A stretch of 20,486 nt of DNA from a virus (IMGVR_UViG_3300030060_000501:1-20486); one strand, 5' to 3'; shown: positions 9,001-17,354, counted from the first letter of the stretch. Notes: generated by a model not told the origin, from the sequence alone. Numbers and translations: made by a program.

Positions 9001-12000
9001 ATGTGCAAACATATTGTCTAAGTCTGCTGCCCACATACGTAATTGTTCTTCACCAACAACTCTTAATACCCAAGCAGGTCGTAAAAGAATAGATGGCTTC
9101 CATAATCTTTGCATATAGCCATCACCAATCATAGTAAGCATTCCTTCTGTTAAATTAACAATTTCTGAATCATCTGAAGTTTTCTTTACATTTACTCTTG
9201 CTTTTTTGACAACAAGCTTAATTGTTTCCATTGCAGTCTTATCTTCTTTTAAAGCTAATTCAGCTAAGTTTGCTACTGGTTTAGCTAATAATCTTTCATA
9301 ATCTTCTGTAGAAATATTTTTAGCTCTACCGGAAAGTCTTAACATTAAATCTCTCATAGGTCTAAATACTCTAATAAACATTCTTGCATCTGGCATAGGT
9401 ATAAATCCTTGGTCAAAGTATTCAGATATCAAATGTGCTGTAGCTTTTGGAACTTTATTTATTTGTACTCTTTTAGATAAATCTTTGCTATTAGCTATTT
9501 CATCTGATATATCTTCTACAACTGTTCTTAATTCTTGTGCTGTGTAAAGTGTTTCATCACCAGGTTTAATTCTTTCTATTGCATTATCAATAGCACCTTT
9601 AACATTACCTAATGTAATGTTTGGTTGGAATACTTTTTGTACAAACATAATATCTTCCATAGCTGTTTTAAGTAACGCTTCTTCTGCTTTTGTAAAATCA
9701 CTTGGTCCTGAAACATTTAATGACCTGACATTATTAAATTCAGCAAACCTTTGTATTTCTTCAGCTTGTTTTTTTGTAAGACCTTTAGACAAATCAACTA
9801 CAGCATAAGGTTTATGTCCCTGGTATACACCTGGCTTTAAACCTTTAATACCTTTCTCAATAACATGTGTACCTTTTTCTAAATAATTTGCTACTTGTTT
9901 AAGTCCTTGTCCACCTTTGCTAGCACCCATAAATATAATTGTCATGTCTGCATCATCTAAGTTGTATCTAGAAACTCTACTTATTTCTTGTTTGTCTAGT
10001 TTCATAGTTGCAAAATCTTGGTCCCAAAATTTTTGGTCGTATATTTTCTTTTTGTCTATTTCAGATAGACCTTTAAACTCTGGAACTACATCACTTACTT
10101 CATTAGTAAGAGTCTGTATTCTTTTGTCAATTCTTGTTCTATCTGCAAGAGATGAACTTAAATCATCTTTATAAGGTTTTACTGCTTCATCTAATTGTTC
10201 TTGTATTGCTGCTCTAGCATCTTTAGTTGTAGCTTCAGGAAATTCTTTTTTATATGCAGATATATTATCTGTGTTTGCTTTGTACTGTTTACCTATTTCG
10301 TCAATCTGTGTTCTTAAAGATTGTATTTTTTCTGTTACATTTCTTGTTTTAGTTTCTAGACCATTTAGTTCTTGTACATTTCTTTCTGCTTTCTGCCTTA
10401 CTTTTCTTGGTAACTTAGATACTTCTACGCCTGTTCTTTCTAATGCTTCTTGTCTAGCTACAGATAAGTTTTTTAACTCAGCAGCTTTATCTGCATCTGA
10501 CATATCAGATAAACCTAGTTCTTTCATTCTTTGTGAAACATCAGTACCAGACTTACCTCTAAAACCATAAGGAACTCGACCACCAGTTTGTATACCTATT
10601 TCATCTGCAATGTTTAAAGCAGCTTGTTCTACACCTTCGTAGTATCCACCAGTAATATATTCAACTAACGCTCTATCTTCTGGAGTAGTTGTGTTACTAG
10701 CTATATCTTTTATATCTTGTAAAATAAAATCTAATTCATCTGTATCAACTTTGTTTGATTTTTTATATTTAGATAAAACTCTTGACACAATATTTAAAGC
10801 TTCATCATCAGTTAATTGTTCTGAAAAGTAAGTATCAAAAGGTAAATCTTCTATTTTACTGCCTGGAAAGTATTCAAGTTCACCTAGTGCATTTGTGAAA
10901 TACATTCTTGTTTCATCAATACTTGCCATCCATTTTCTAATTCCTTGTACTAACTCTTTAGGCAAGTTAATGTTTTCAAATTTTTCACCTATATGTTTTT
11001 GTACGTCATTCCAAATATCTAAAATATCATTCATGTTTCTTACAGACTGAGCTTTACTAACAGTATCTGCACCTTTTTGTGTAAGTGCTAAATCTGCAAG
11101 CCTATCTAAAGCAGGTTCTGCAATAGCATCATCAACTCTTGCATACCTCATCCAATCTTGTAAATCAAAAAAAGATTGATTAAAATCGTTAACATACAAC
11201 TTTGGTGCAGGAAATGTATCAAACATTCTACCTAAAGCAGTGTTATTTAAATTATGTCTAATAGCACCAGATAAACCTACAGCTTCACCTAGTTCTCCAC
11301 CAACCATACGACCTAATTTAGATGACACCTGTCCTCTAAATATTAAAGAGTTAGGATTTAATTTCTTTGTTATTTCTCCAGCTTCTATAGCAGCTACTAC
11401 TAAATCTTCTGTTTCTCTAGTTGTCTTAGCGTTTTTAATATTTCTATGTAATACAGCGTCTGCACCACTACTACCTCTTTTACCAAGTAATCTTTTAATA
11501 GTTCCATAGTCATCAGCTTTAGTTAACTGATTTATAATTTTTCTTCCCCCTGCTGTTCTTGTTACATACTCAATTGCAGAAGGTACATGTACAGTTTTTC
11601 TTACAGCTTTATCAATAATACCAGCACCTTTCAAAGCATCTCCTTGAGATAATGACCTAGTAATTTTTCCTGCTTTTGATAAATAACCACCAACTAATAT
11701 TGTTGGGTCAGCAAGTAAAGTAAAAGCACCGTCAACAATACCTGTTGCTACGTTGTATGACCTAGAACCTGGTTCTAAAACATTTGCAAACATAGCTGCT
11801 GCTGGTGTAAGTTTTACAGTACCGTTTTTAGACCTAATTGTTAAACCTTCGTCTCTAGCTTGTTCTGAATTAGTTATATCTTCTCCGTAATAACTTTGTA
11901 CTATTTTTTTAACTTCTTCTGGGTCAGCACCTCTACCAACCATTTCTTTATATATATCTGTATTTTCTGCCATAGTAGAGTTTCCAAAAAAACCTTCGCC

Positions 12001-12546
12001 TAAATTTACTTTTTCTCCAGCTAAAGATTTTTTTATAGCTTCTCTACCTACAGACGGTCCTAATATCTGTCTTGTTTTCTGCCATTCTTTTTGTGCTTTT
12101 TTATCAAATAACAATGATGAAGCTGCTGTAACAAATCCTTGACCATCATTATGTTTTCTATCATTTAAATATTTTTGTGTAGCTAACATTGGTTTTTTTA
12201 CCAACTCATCTTGAAAAGAATCAAAGGCTACAAATGCAGTTCTAACTGCTCCTTTACCTGCATTTTTAGTTCTATCCCACCAAGTCTTTTCAACATCTAA
12301 CCATCTTTCTACTAAAGGTGCTAACTCTGGTGATTCAGTAGTTAAACCCATAAGAGCAGAACCAATTAATATATCTTTTGGCAAATAAAAATTTTCAGTA
12401 ATTAAATTTTTTAAATTATTTGCTATACCAGGATTTGCTTCTAAAGCATCTGTAATTTGTTGAGCTTGCACAAATCTTTCTTTTTGTGCTTCTTCTTCTA
12501 AATTTTCTGTATAAGGAGGTTGCCACCACCATCTAATTTCTGCCAT
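6049..12546 (-). CDS. Giant internal virion/ejection protein with an embedded, split SLOG (cpYpsA-like) domain, 2165 aa
   Basis: This is the largest gene of the window, with a near-perfect AGGAGG site before its ATG. Residues 1-600 are helical with a hydrophobic patch at about 262-292 (VDGAFTLLADPTILVGG), a style seen in T7 gp16-like injected proteins. Residues 628-680 carry GGYYEGVEQAALNIADEIG, then TGGRVPYGFR. Residues 859-952 carry RYNLDDADMTIIF, KPYAVVDLS and LNVSGP. Together they follow the order of motifs in the circularly permuted YpsA family (SLOG superfamily, MoCo_carrier). Between them lies a Lys/Glu/Gln-rich, likely coiled-coil insertion of about 180 residues. The C-terminal third has GDIIPGLGPLAQIPAAA (about 1724-1740) and FFPYGRPDEG, which I recall from large phage ejection proteins. 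The virion location is inferred from neighbours. The SLOG call is from motif order, with one extra residue in the GG-loop. No RNA-polymerase motifs are seen. Confidence 0.65.
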   Translation of the reverse strand: MAEIRWWWQPPYTENLEEEAQKERFVQAQQITDALEANPGIANNLKNLITENFYLPKDILIGSALMGLTTESPELAPLVERWLDVEKTWWDRTKNAGKGAVRTAFVAFDSFQDELVKKPMLATQKYLNDRKHNDGQGFVTAASSLLFDKKAQKEWQKTRQILGPSVGREAIKKSLAGEKVNLGEGFFGNSTMAENTDIYKEMVGRGADPEEVKKIVQSYYGEDITNSEQARDEGLTIRSKNGTVKLTPAAAMFANVLEPGSRSYNVATGIVDGAFTLLADPTILVGGYLSKAGKITRSLSQGDALKGAGIIDKAVRKTVHVPSAIEYVTRTAGGRKIINQLTKADDYGTIKRLLGKRGSSGADAVLHRNIKNAKTTRETEDLVVAAIEAGEITKKLNPNSLIFRGQVSSKLGRMVGGELGEAVGLSGAIRHNLNNTALGRMFDTFPAPKLYVNDFNQSFFDLQDWMRYARVDDAIAEPALDRLADLALTQKGADTVSKAQSVRNMNDILDIWNDVQKHIGEKFENINLPKELVQGIRKWMASIDETRMYFTNALGELEYFPGSKIEDLPFDTYFSEQLTDDEALNIVSRVLSKYKKSNKVDTDELDFILQDIKDIASNTTTPEDRALVEYITGGYYEGVEQAALNIADEIGIQTGGRVPYGFRGKSGTDVSQRMKELGLSDMSDADKAAELKNLSVARQEALERTGVEVSKLPRKVRQKAERNVQELNGLETKTRNVTEKIQSLRTQIDEIGKQYKANTDNISAYKKEFPEATTKDARAAIQEQLDEAVKPYKDDLSSSLADRTRIDKRIQTLTNEVSDVVPEFKGLSEIDKKKIYDQKFWDQDFATMKLDKQEISRVSRYNLDDADMTIIFMGASKGGQGLKQVANYLEKGTHVIEKGIKGLKPGVYQGHKPYAVVDLSKGLTKKQAEEIQRFAEFNNVRSLNVSGPSDFTKAEEALLKTAMEDIMFVQKVFQPNITLGNVKGAIDNAIERIKPGDETLYTAQELRTVVEDISDEIANSKDLSKRVQINKVPKATAHLISEYFDQGFIPMPDARMFIRVFRPMRDLMLRLSGRAKNISTEDYERLLAKPVANLAELALKEDKTAMETIKLVVKKARVNVKKTSDDSEIVNLTEGMLTMIGDGYMQRLWKPSILLRPAWVLRVVGEEQLRMWAADLDNMFAHPFSAFAWVLGRKPSQRQGLLKGQRQKLRDDYLADTLNLGRGGTDIFDASLELAMEHQRALTQSHRGMTIGFDPKRARGFTQVTKDNKRFYGAGTKELLQLADDPLATRIASIEFNPVGGREQFNRSLDEVKQSFWDGELSQWRKSFVSNSDETGRYTKSLLSSSKVHSDSYIDSIVARIHDKTGGRYRAVEYTPDGKFVGNVWDENSIKPTIKSENNVIKYTIVQAGDEELIGHIAKADNQFVKITDKGEDVKLKFNREMSESQHKKYTNWLRTKKSGVWTDTHKFKASRTDMSGDVASKYDKLLETMFSGLMGSTTNDLSRSPAFRQFYWNFMENMYANLDDAARTQVFAQAKKVMGRSNPGSRARKYLKSLENMGQANASKLLGVDDLRQVDELAKAYALTETKDLLYDLNKRHVITDMVRLAMPFAEVYLEIAGTWSRLLRGQKMLFGRKVQRSVEAMRKPSIFGEYEDEGFFTTDPQSGEEMYNMNWFENIFNIDKSLQNPNPDALGTNPITGKETTEIPSINTKLRGYASGLNMVAGDIIPGLGPLAQIPAAAMLPSTPDVDKVFFPYGRPDEGVPQMANPLFYAKQAIPSWLRKAITAGDSMDVEFQRAYANQVKEIQRAMFMTQTYDDSTPEQEVASLEKAKRLATQSLLHRAFIQFLAPTGAVLQYDYEIGPGGRAYLDPRETAEGDPEGKYFAQTLLSDAYYQMLAKANGDRVVAIAQFIKVFGFEPTSLLTSKSKSIRKTSFTDEGGFFKQENIDIFKQYPDVAYYMYPDSPLDEFNWQAWNKAFADGDRVDLSPEEYKQAVRQAQGSLAYEHARRVIMDGPMYANMPYQKRVEQLYLVRLQLQQQFQGYGDTSTAPRSLTSQAKIDQLTEMIQREGDTTINMPDGSTKKLKELSAMKGIIKYLTARQRVMNVIKSEYGLNATLSRAEASQYRSYLRGVANKIMLENPDFYFMYFDVFRVEIEEEVSYYGGDI

Positions 12547-12554
12547 TAGACCTC

Positions 12555-12872
12555 CTAATTATATCTCAATAAAGCTGCTATTTCTTTACTAGGCAATACT
12601 CTATACATTGCTTGCAATAACATGTCTGGGTCCATACCAGTCATCATTGGTTCTTGATACAAAGTATCTTGTGATTCAAATGGTCTTTCTGTAAACCTTG
12701 TAGCGTCTTGTATAGCTCCTGGATTAGGTGCTATAGGTTGTGGTGCTACCTCTGTTTCTACAATACTTGTATCTTCTCCAGCCATCATTGCAGCATTTTC
12801 TAAGTTAGCTAATTCTGTAGCTTCACCTTTAAAGTTTTCTGCTTTATATTTACCTTTAACTCCTCTACCCAT
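12555..12872 (-). CDS. Hypothetical small protein between portal and giant protein (105 aa)
   Basis: The function is not recognised. The basic N-terminus (MGRGVKGKYK) is followed by an Ala/Met-rich helix, a disordered Pro/Gln-rich middle (VAPQPIAPNP), and a C-terminal helix ending SKEIAALLRYN. An ATG at 12887 is in frame, but the one at 12872 has GGAGAAG upstream and overlaps the previous stop as ATGGGTAG, so I use it. The stop codon runs into the AGGAGG site of the giant gene, which couples the two. A head-completion or virion-loading role is conceivable from its position; nothing in the sequence shows it. Confidence 0.6.
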   Translation of the reverse strand: MGRGVKGKYKAENFKGEATELANLENAAMMAGEDTSIVETEVAPQPIAPNPGAIQDATRFTERPFESQDTLYQEPMMTGMDPDMLLQAMYRVLPSKEIAALLRYN

Positions 12873-13047
12873 AAAATTCTTCTCCATCTGGAATAATTAA
12901 CATATCTAATCTTCCTACACCTGGTATGTAAGCAATTGTAATACTATTAACAATTCTTTCTTCTACTGTATATTCTGCCATTGGTGGTATGTAATCTGGA
13001 AAGTTTCTTGCTACAATTTCTGCAAATTCAAATTCTGAACCTTCCAT
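12865..13047 (-). CDS. Hypothetical small acidic protein after portal (60 aa)
   Basis: This acidic 60-residue protein (MEGSEFEFAEIV start) has a likely helix followed by beta-type segments (EERIVNSITIAYIPG and RLDMLIIPDG). It begins in a TAATG junction with the portal stop, preceded by AGGTGG, and overlaps the next start by eight bases. The family is not recognised. Position directly after the portal fits a head-tail joining or portal-associated factor, but this is only context. Confidence 0.55.
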   Translation of the reverse strand: MEGSEFEFAEIVARNFPDYIPPMAEYTVEERIVNSITIAYIPGVGRLDMLIIPDGEEFYG

Positions 13048-14777
13048 TAACCACCACCTAGTAATGCTTGTAAGTTAGGAGGACCACCTTGTTGTACAGC
13101 TTGTGCTTGTTGTGCTTGTTGTAACATTGCTTGTTCTTCGACTGAAGGTTCATCACCTACAGCAGAAAAGAATTTTTCTAATGTATTTCCAATATTTTTT
13201 GGATTATTGTATATTTCTACAACTGCCATCATAGCTTTTGTATCTCCCTGTTGAGATTGTTGCAATAACATTTGGAACAAAATTTCTTCTGTTTTTTGTT
13301 TTGTTATTCTTTCATTAATCTGAACAATATTGTCAAGTCCGTCCATTTCTTGTTGCATTGTTTCTTTATCTATAATTCCTGCTTGTAACAATTGCAAACC
13401 AGTAATTATCTTGTTTGGTGCATCAAAGGAAGCCATAGCACCATATTTTCTTTTAGTCATATAGTTACTATCAATATCTCTATCTGGAGTATAAAACTCT
13501 GCAAAGGAAGCTCCTTTGTATGTACCAGTCATAGGTTTACGTTTGTTACCTAATAAGATTTCATCTAGTTCAAGACGCTTTGCATCTACATCTTGTAACG
13601 CATATTCTAAAATAGTATGGTATTCAGAAACCATCTGACCTACGCCAGACTCAAGTTCTTCTAAACCTCTACCTGTTACAAATGAATTAGGAGATATTGC
13701 ATCATCCTGAACTGGATAACCTGCTACTACTCTCAATTGTCTTTCGAGTCGTCCTACAGATTCAAATAACTGATATGGCAAATTAGTAACTGGTTTCACT
13801 ACTTGTGAACCAGGAGCTAAGTAATTTATAGAATGTCTACCTTTTCTATATTTACCTGACTCTATTTCGCCAATAATATTTGTTTCTGTAAAAACTGCAT
13901 CTTCCATAGCTATAACAGATAAAATATTTATCTTTGCCATAGCTGCCATTAAACCTATAACTTGGTCAAACTGACCTTGTAATTTATCAAAACTAAATCT
14001 TTTTGCAACAACAAATGCTGGTCCTGATTTAAGTGGGTTAGGAACAAAATCTACAACTTTTTTAGAAGCAGGGTGTACTACATAAGTTCCTTCTGGATTC
14101 ATGTATTCTATAATTACATCTCCGTCATCACCTGAATTTGCCCAACTACCTTCATTATTGTTTAATCCATATAACCCAGCAGGTCCATTTTGCCTATCTT
14201 CGTTGTCGTTATCGTTGTACCATGATTTTAATTCAGGATACATTTTTATTAATTCTTTAAGAGGAATGTTAGAAACAATAACAAGTTCTTGTGGTTCCTG
14301 CATATTTCCAAAATAACCAGGATAACAATCATAAGGGTTTCTTAATTCTGCACAAGGATATATATTTCCATTGCTATCTTTCTTTGATGTTATAACCCAT
14401 ACAGCAAAACCGTAACCTGGTAGCCATCTAGCAACTTGTGGTAGTTGTAATTCAAGTTTTTGCATATGGTCATACGAACTAATAATTCTTTCTATTTTTT
14501 CTTTCTTAACTTTATTACGACCACTATCTCTAGCATTTGTTATTTGTACTTCTGTTGATGGTGTTTTACCAATTTTTTGAGCTAATCTGTCCAATGCAGA
14601 TAACATTAAGTTAGGTGCAGGTAAATTACCACTATCTACTTTTGTAGTGCCTAAAAGTTCTGCTATGCCTTTTTCTCCACCATTAAGTATACTTTTAAAT
14701 TTATGTCTATCAGGTAATGCGTCTTGATGCATATTTCTAAGATATACAGCTCTGTCCAATATCTGTTGTGGTGTCAC
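13047..14777 (-). CDS. Portal protein
   Basis: A 576-residue protein expected to form the dodecameric ring at the unique capsid vertex through which DNA is packaged and ejected. It follows the terminase directly. It shows portal features: an N-terminal helical region with LPAPNLMLSALDRLAQKIG (about 52-70), a wing-like stretch LPGYGFAVWVI and NPYDCYPGYFG (about 119-157), the MEDAVF/SGKYRKGRHSINYLAPG stem-side region, and a Gln-rich disordered C-terminus (MLQQAQQAQAVQQGG). The start codon is GTG at 14775-14777, with GGAG inside the end of the terminase gene about nine bases upstream. The next ATG would remove 14 residues. The gap to the terminase stop is only four bases, and the stop forms TAATG with the next gene. 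The call is firm from order and these segments; the exact portal subfamily is not determined. Confidence 0.85.
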   Translation of the reverse strand: MTPQQILDRAVYLRNMHQDALPDRHKFKSILNGGEKGIAELLGTTKVDSGNLPAPNLMLSALDRLAQKIGKTPSTEVQITNARDSGRNKVKKEKIERIISSYDHMQKLELQLPQVARWLPGYGFAVWVITSKKDSNGNIYPCAELRNPYDCYPGYFGNMQEPQELVIVSNIPLKELIKMYPELKSWYNDNDNEDRQNGPAGLYGLNNNEGSWANSGDDGDVIIEYMNPEGTYVVHPASKKVVDFVPNPLKSGPAFVVAKRFSFDKLQGQFDQVIGLMAAMAKINILSVIAMEDAVFTETNIIGEIESGKYRKGRHSINYLAPGSQVVKPVTNLPYQLFESVGRLERQLRVVAGYPVQDDAISPNSFVTGRGLEELESGVGQMVSEYHTILEYALQDVDAKRLELDEILLGNKRKPMTGTYKGASFAEFYTPDRDIDSNYMTKRKYGAMASFDAPNKIITGLQLLQAGIIDKETMQQEMDGLDNIVQINERITKQKTEEILFQMLLQQSQQGDTKAMMAVVEIYNNPKNIGNTLEKFFSAVGDEPSVEEQAMLQQAQQAQAVQQGGPPNLQALLGGG

Positions 14778-14781
14778 TTAT

Positions 14782-16695
14782 CTAACTCCAAGGTAACTCG
14801 TTCCAATCCATAGTATCATACTTATCGTAACTTGGAGAGTAATCATAGGACAAATCAGCGTATGTTAGCCTTGTTAATGTCCTAACAGTTTTCATAGGAA
14901 ACCATGAAGCCATAACAACGTCTGATGCTACACCCCTATTGTTTCCTTGACCTTTTGAAGCAAAATATGTCAGTTGCTTTGTGTATAATATAGATTTTGA
15001 TATTCCTTCATCATTACCAAAAGGTAATGTTATAACACCTTCTTGAAACATAGGTGCTAATGCAGTTACACCAAATTTTTCGTCCCACTTATTTTTATGT
15101 GTTTCGTGTCCTTCTAGTTTAATTCCTTGTGTTGCTGCAAACTTTTTAATCCTATCATCTTGTCTAATAGCTTTTTGAAAACCATTTTCTTCTATAACCC
15201 AATGATAACAATTGTATTTGTCATACCATTTTTTAATAAGTTCTAATGCTTCATCTAGACCTCCACCTTGGTGGTTTTCTAAATCAACCATTTGTAATTT
15301 AGGTTTTCCGTTTTCTGTATCTACAGCCCATAAAAATCCTGCTTGATAACCTGTTGCAGCAGGGTCTAAACCTGCAACTAAATAACTTTGTTTAGGTATA
15401 TATCCTAAAGGTATAGAAGTGTCATAACATTTTTCTATAATTTCAGGATTAAATATATTAAGACCTTCTGCCATAGCTTTATTTAAATAAACCATCTCAA
15501 AGTTCTTTAATCCACCTGTAGTTAAGGCATCATTCTTTCTATTCATTAACCATTTAAAAGTTCTAAAACTTCCCCACAACATACAGTCAACATGTTTTTC
15601 TTCATCAAATTCTGCTATTGAACACATGCTATCGTGTGCTTCTTCTACTATTGTTTCCCATGCTGTATTGTTCAAAAGAGATGAATACAAGTCTTCTGGA
15701 TGTTGTCTAGAACCAATTAAAACCATAGCTGTGTGTTCTTCTTTTCTAGAACCTAATGTTGTTGTCCACCATTGTTTTGTATTTTCTCTTGACTTAGGTT
15801 GCATTGTAGAACTGTGGTCTTCAATGTCATCTGCAATAATTATGTCACAGTCTCTTGATAGAATTTTACCACCTCTACCTATGCCAATCATTGTTGGTGA
15901 TTTAATACCAGGTATAGTTCTTGTTGCTACAGAAAATTGATTTTGTGACCATGATTTACCTGTTCTATTAGCAGGTTTAAAACTACCGCCTGGTCCACAG
16001 TAAGCTTCTTTTAACTTATCGTTATTATCTAATGTATCCATAATTGATGACACAGAGTTTTTTGCAATGTCTTCGTTACCACCAACCCACATAATTCTTA
16101 TATTAGGATTAGTACATATAAGCCAAACTACAAAATGTATAAGTAATTCTGTCTTACCATGTCTAGGTGGAGATAGTATCATTTGTTGTCCACCAGTTTC
16201 TATAGCTTTTATAATTGAATCTATCCATACTTTATGAAAATCAGCAGTCTCAAACAATTCACCTTTTTCTGTTTGAAAATACATATCTCTAAAATCTTGG
16301 AAATCTTTTTCTGCTTGCAATGTAGCTTCTGATTTTTTCCAATTTTGTGTTTGTGCTGCTTGTTCTATATCTTCTTGATAAGCACCTAAGAGTCTTGAAA
16401 TATGTGCTGGAGTACAACCTAACAATTCTGCTATAGCATTACGTTTCATTGTTCCGTTTATTAAATCTAATGCGTAACCTTCTTCTACAAACTTGTCATA
16501 CAAAGCACCTCTTCTAGTTGTAGCTACTTTAGATTTGTTTACTTTTTTTTCTTCAGGTATATATTCACGATTTTGTTTAACACCTCTATGTACTCGTTTT
16601 TGTTCACGCCATTTACAAGTATCTGAACAATACTTTCTTTTTCCTTTAGGTAAAGAGTTATCGCATTCTGGAGATACACATATTAAATTAGGCAT
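14782..16695 (-). CDS. terL: Terminase large subunit with N-terminal zinc-finger and HTH extension
   Basis: A 637-residue packaging motor. ATPase: Walker A SPPRHGKT at residues 175-182, Walker B DIIIADD at 284-290 followed by the catalytic acidic pair, and a coupling motif around LIGSRQHPED (326-335). RNase H-type nuclease: acidic residues D444 (LVAGLDPAATG), E502/E503 (WVIEENGFQ) and D592 (VASDVVMASW). Unusually, the ATPase is preceded by about 130 residues: a Cys4 site (C6, C11, C23, C27) in a short ribbon, a basic linker, and a helix-turn-helix-like NAIAELLGCTPAHISRLLGA (86-105). Such a DNA-binding module is normally supplied by the small terminase subunit, which I do not see separately. 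The ATG overlaps the stop of the preceding 37-codon gene by eight bases. It acts at the portal during DNA packaging. Confidence 0.93.
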   Translation of the reverse strand: MPNLICVSPECDNSLPKGKRKYCSDTCKWREQKRVHRGVKQNREYIPEEKKVNKSKVATTRRGALYDKFVEEGYALDLINGTMKRNAIAELLGCTPAHISRLLGAYQEDIEQAAQTQNWKKSEATLQAEKDFQDFRDMYFQTEKGELFETADFHKVWIDSIIKAIETGGQQMILSPPRHGKTELLIHFVVWLICTNPNIRIMWVGGNEDIAKNSVSSIMDTLDNNDKLKEAYCGPGGSFKPANRTGKSWSQNQFSVATRTIPGIKSPTMIGIGRGGKILSRDCDIIIADDIEDHSSTMQPKSRENTKQWWTTTLGSRKEEHTAMVLIGSRQHPEDLYSSLLNNTAWETIVEEAHDSMCSIAEFDEEKHVDCMLWGSFRTFKWLMNRKNDALTTGGLKNFEMVYLNKAMAEGLNIFNPEIIEKCYDTSIPLGYIPKQSYLVAGLDPAATGYQAGFLWAVDTENGKPKLQMVDLENHQGGGLDEALELIKKWYDKYNCYHWVIEENGFQKAIRQDDRIKKFAATQGIKLEGHETHKNKWDEKFGVTALAPMFQEGVITLPFGNDEGISKSILYTKQLTYFASKGQGNNRGVASDVVMASWFPMKTVRTLTRLTYADLSYDYSPSYDKYDTMDWNELPWS

Positions 16696-16801
16696 TATGC
16701 TTCATTTCTTGAAGCCTTAAGTTTGTTAGTTTTTTATAAACTAATTCATTATCTTTTTTAAATTCACTATTTTTAAATTTAATCCAATATGTTCTTTTCA
16801 T
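16688..16801 (-). CDS. Small basic protein (37 aa), overlaps terminase start
   Basis: A 37-residue peptide starting MKRTYWIKFKNSEF and rich in Lys/Asn, probably one or two helices. The family is not recognised. Its ATG overlaps the stop of the upstream 70-residue gene as TAATG, and its stop lies inside the terminase start as ATGCCTAA. It therefore fills the gap exactly and can keep ribosomes moving into the terminase gene. The perfect fit at both ends is the main support; coding is likely but the function is unknown. Confidence 0.6.
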   Translation of the reverse strand: MKRTYWIKFKNSEFKKDNELVYKKLTNLRLQEMKHNA

Positions 16802-17013
16802 TACTCTTCTTCTTGTTCAGCTCTTACTTCGTTCATAGTTTGCATATTAAAGTTGTAATCTATTACAAACTGCTCTAATAATCTATCTACTGTATATACA
16901 TCGTGATTATTTAACTTTAAACTTGTTTGTGTTACTTCTTGTCCACCACAAGCATTTGCTAATTTTATTGCCCATTTTTTTAATTCTTTAGGCTCACTAA
17001 ATAAATTGCTCAT
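16801..17013 (-). CDS. Hypothetical small helical protein before terminase (70 aa)
   Basis: A 70-residue protein with helices at LKKWAIKLANACGG and DRLLEQFVIDYNFN and an acidic tail RAEQEEE. The start has an excellent GGAGG site and overlaps the nuclease stop as ATGA. No family is recognised. A tiny small-terminase-like or DNA-binding adaptor is a possibility from its position just ahead of the terminase, but it is shorter than known small subunits and no HTH is clear. Confidence 0.65.
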   Translation of the reverse strand: MSNLFSEPKELKKWAIKLANACGGQEVTQTSLKLNNHDVYTVDRLLEQFVIDYNFNMQTMNEVRAEQEEE

Positions 17014-17354
17014 CTCTTACCTCCATAGTATTCAACAGCATGTCCATTATCTACCATTAATTGATTTATATTTAGACCGTTAATAAAAAATTCACCAAGT
17101 ATTCTTCCAAATTTACCTTTGCCGTGAGATTGTAATTCTATTACTTCATCAGTTTCAAATTTATTTTTTAACCAATCCTTTGCAGCAAGCCCTCTTGCTT
17201 TCTCTTCTTTATCTCTGGTTCTAGACTCTGGAGCGTTAATGCCCATAAGTCGTACACGACATTTATGCCACACATCAAAACCCAAATCAATTCGTACATC
17301 TACAGTATCACCATCTACTACTCTAAGTATTTCTACTTCGTAATAGTATTTCAT
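17010..17354 (-). CDS. Staphylococcal-nuclease-like (SNase/thermonuclease) protein
   Basis: A 114-residue OB-fold nuclease. Visible family landmarks are VDGDT (13-17), VRLMGINAPESR with R35 and E43 (equal in number to the catalytic R35/E43 of staphylococcal nuclease), and KFGRILGEF with R84 standing for R87. The strand-helix order after these also fits, ending with NQLMVDNGHAVEYY. The protein is a complete, minimal domain without a signal peptide, so it should act inside the cell, cutting DNA or RNA in a calcium-dependent manner. Possible uses are host-genome breakdown for nucleotides or trimming of replication/packaging intermediates. The start overlaps the stop of the 39-codon gene as ATGA, and its end overlaps the 70-residue gene. 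The family assignment is strong; the biological substrate is not known. Confidence 0.9.
   Translation of the reverse strand: MKYYYEVEILRVVDGDTVDVRIDLGFDVWHKCRVRLMGINAPESRTRDKEEKARGLAAKDWLKNKFETDEVIELQSHGKGKFGRILGEFFINGLNINQLMVDNGHAVEYYGGKR

Noticed and set aside
6049-12546. N4-type virion RNA polymerase as the identity of the giant protein
   Set aside because: No T7-family polymerase motifs were seen; the recognisable parts are SLOG-like motifs and ejection-protein-like segments.
12873-12887. Longer start (12887) for the 105-residue gene
   Set aside because: No ribosome site upstream, whereas ATG 12872 has GGAGAAG and the overlapping start/stop typical of this operon.
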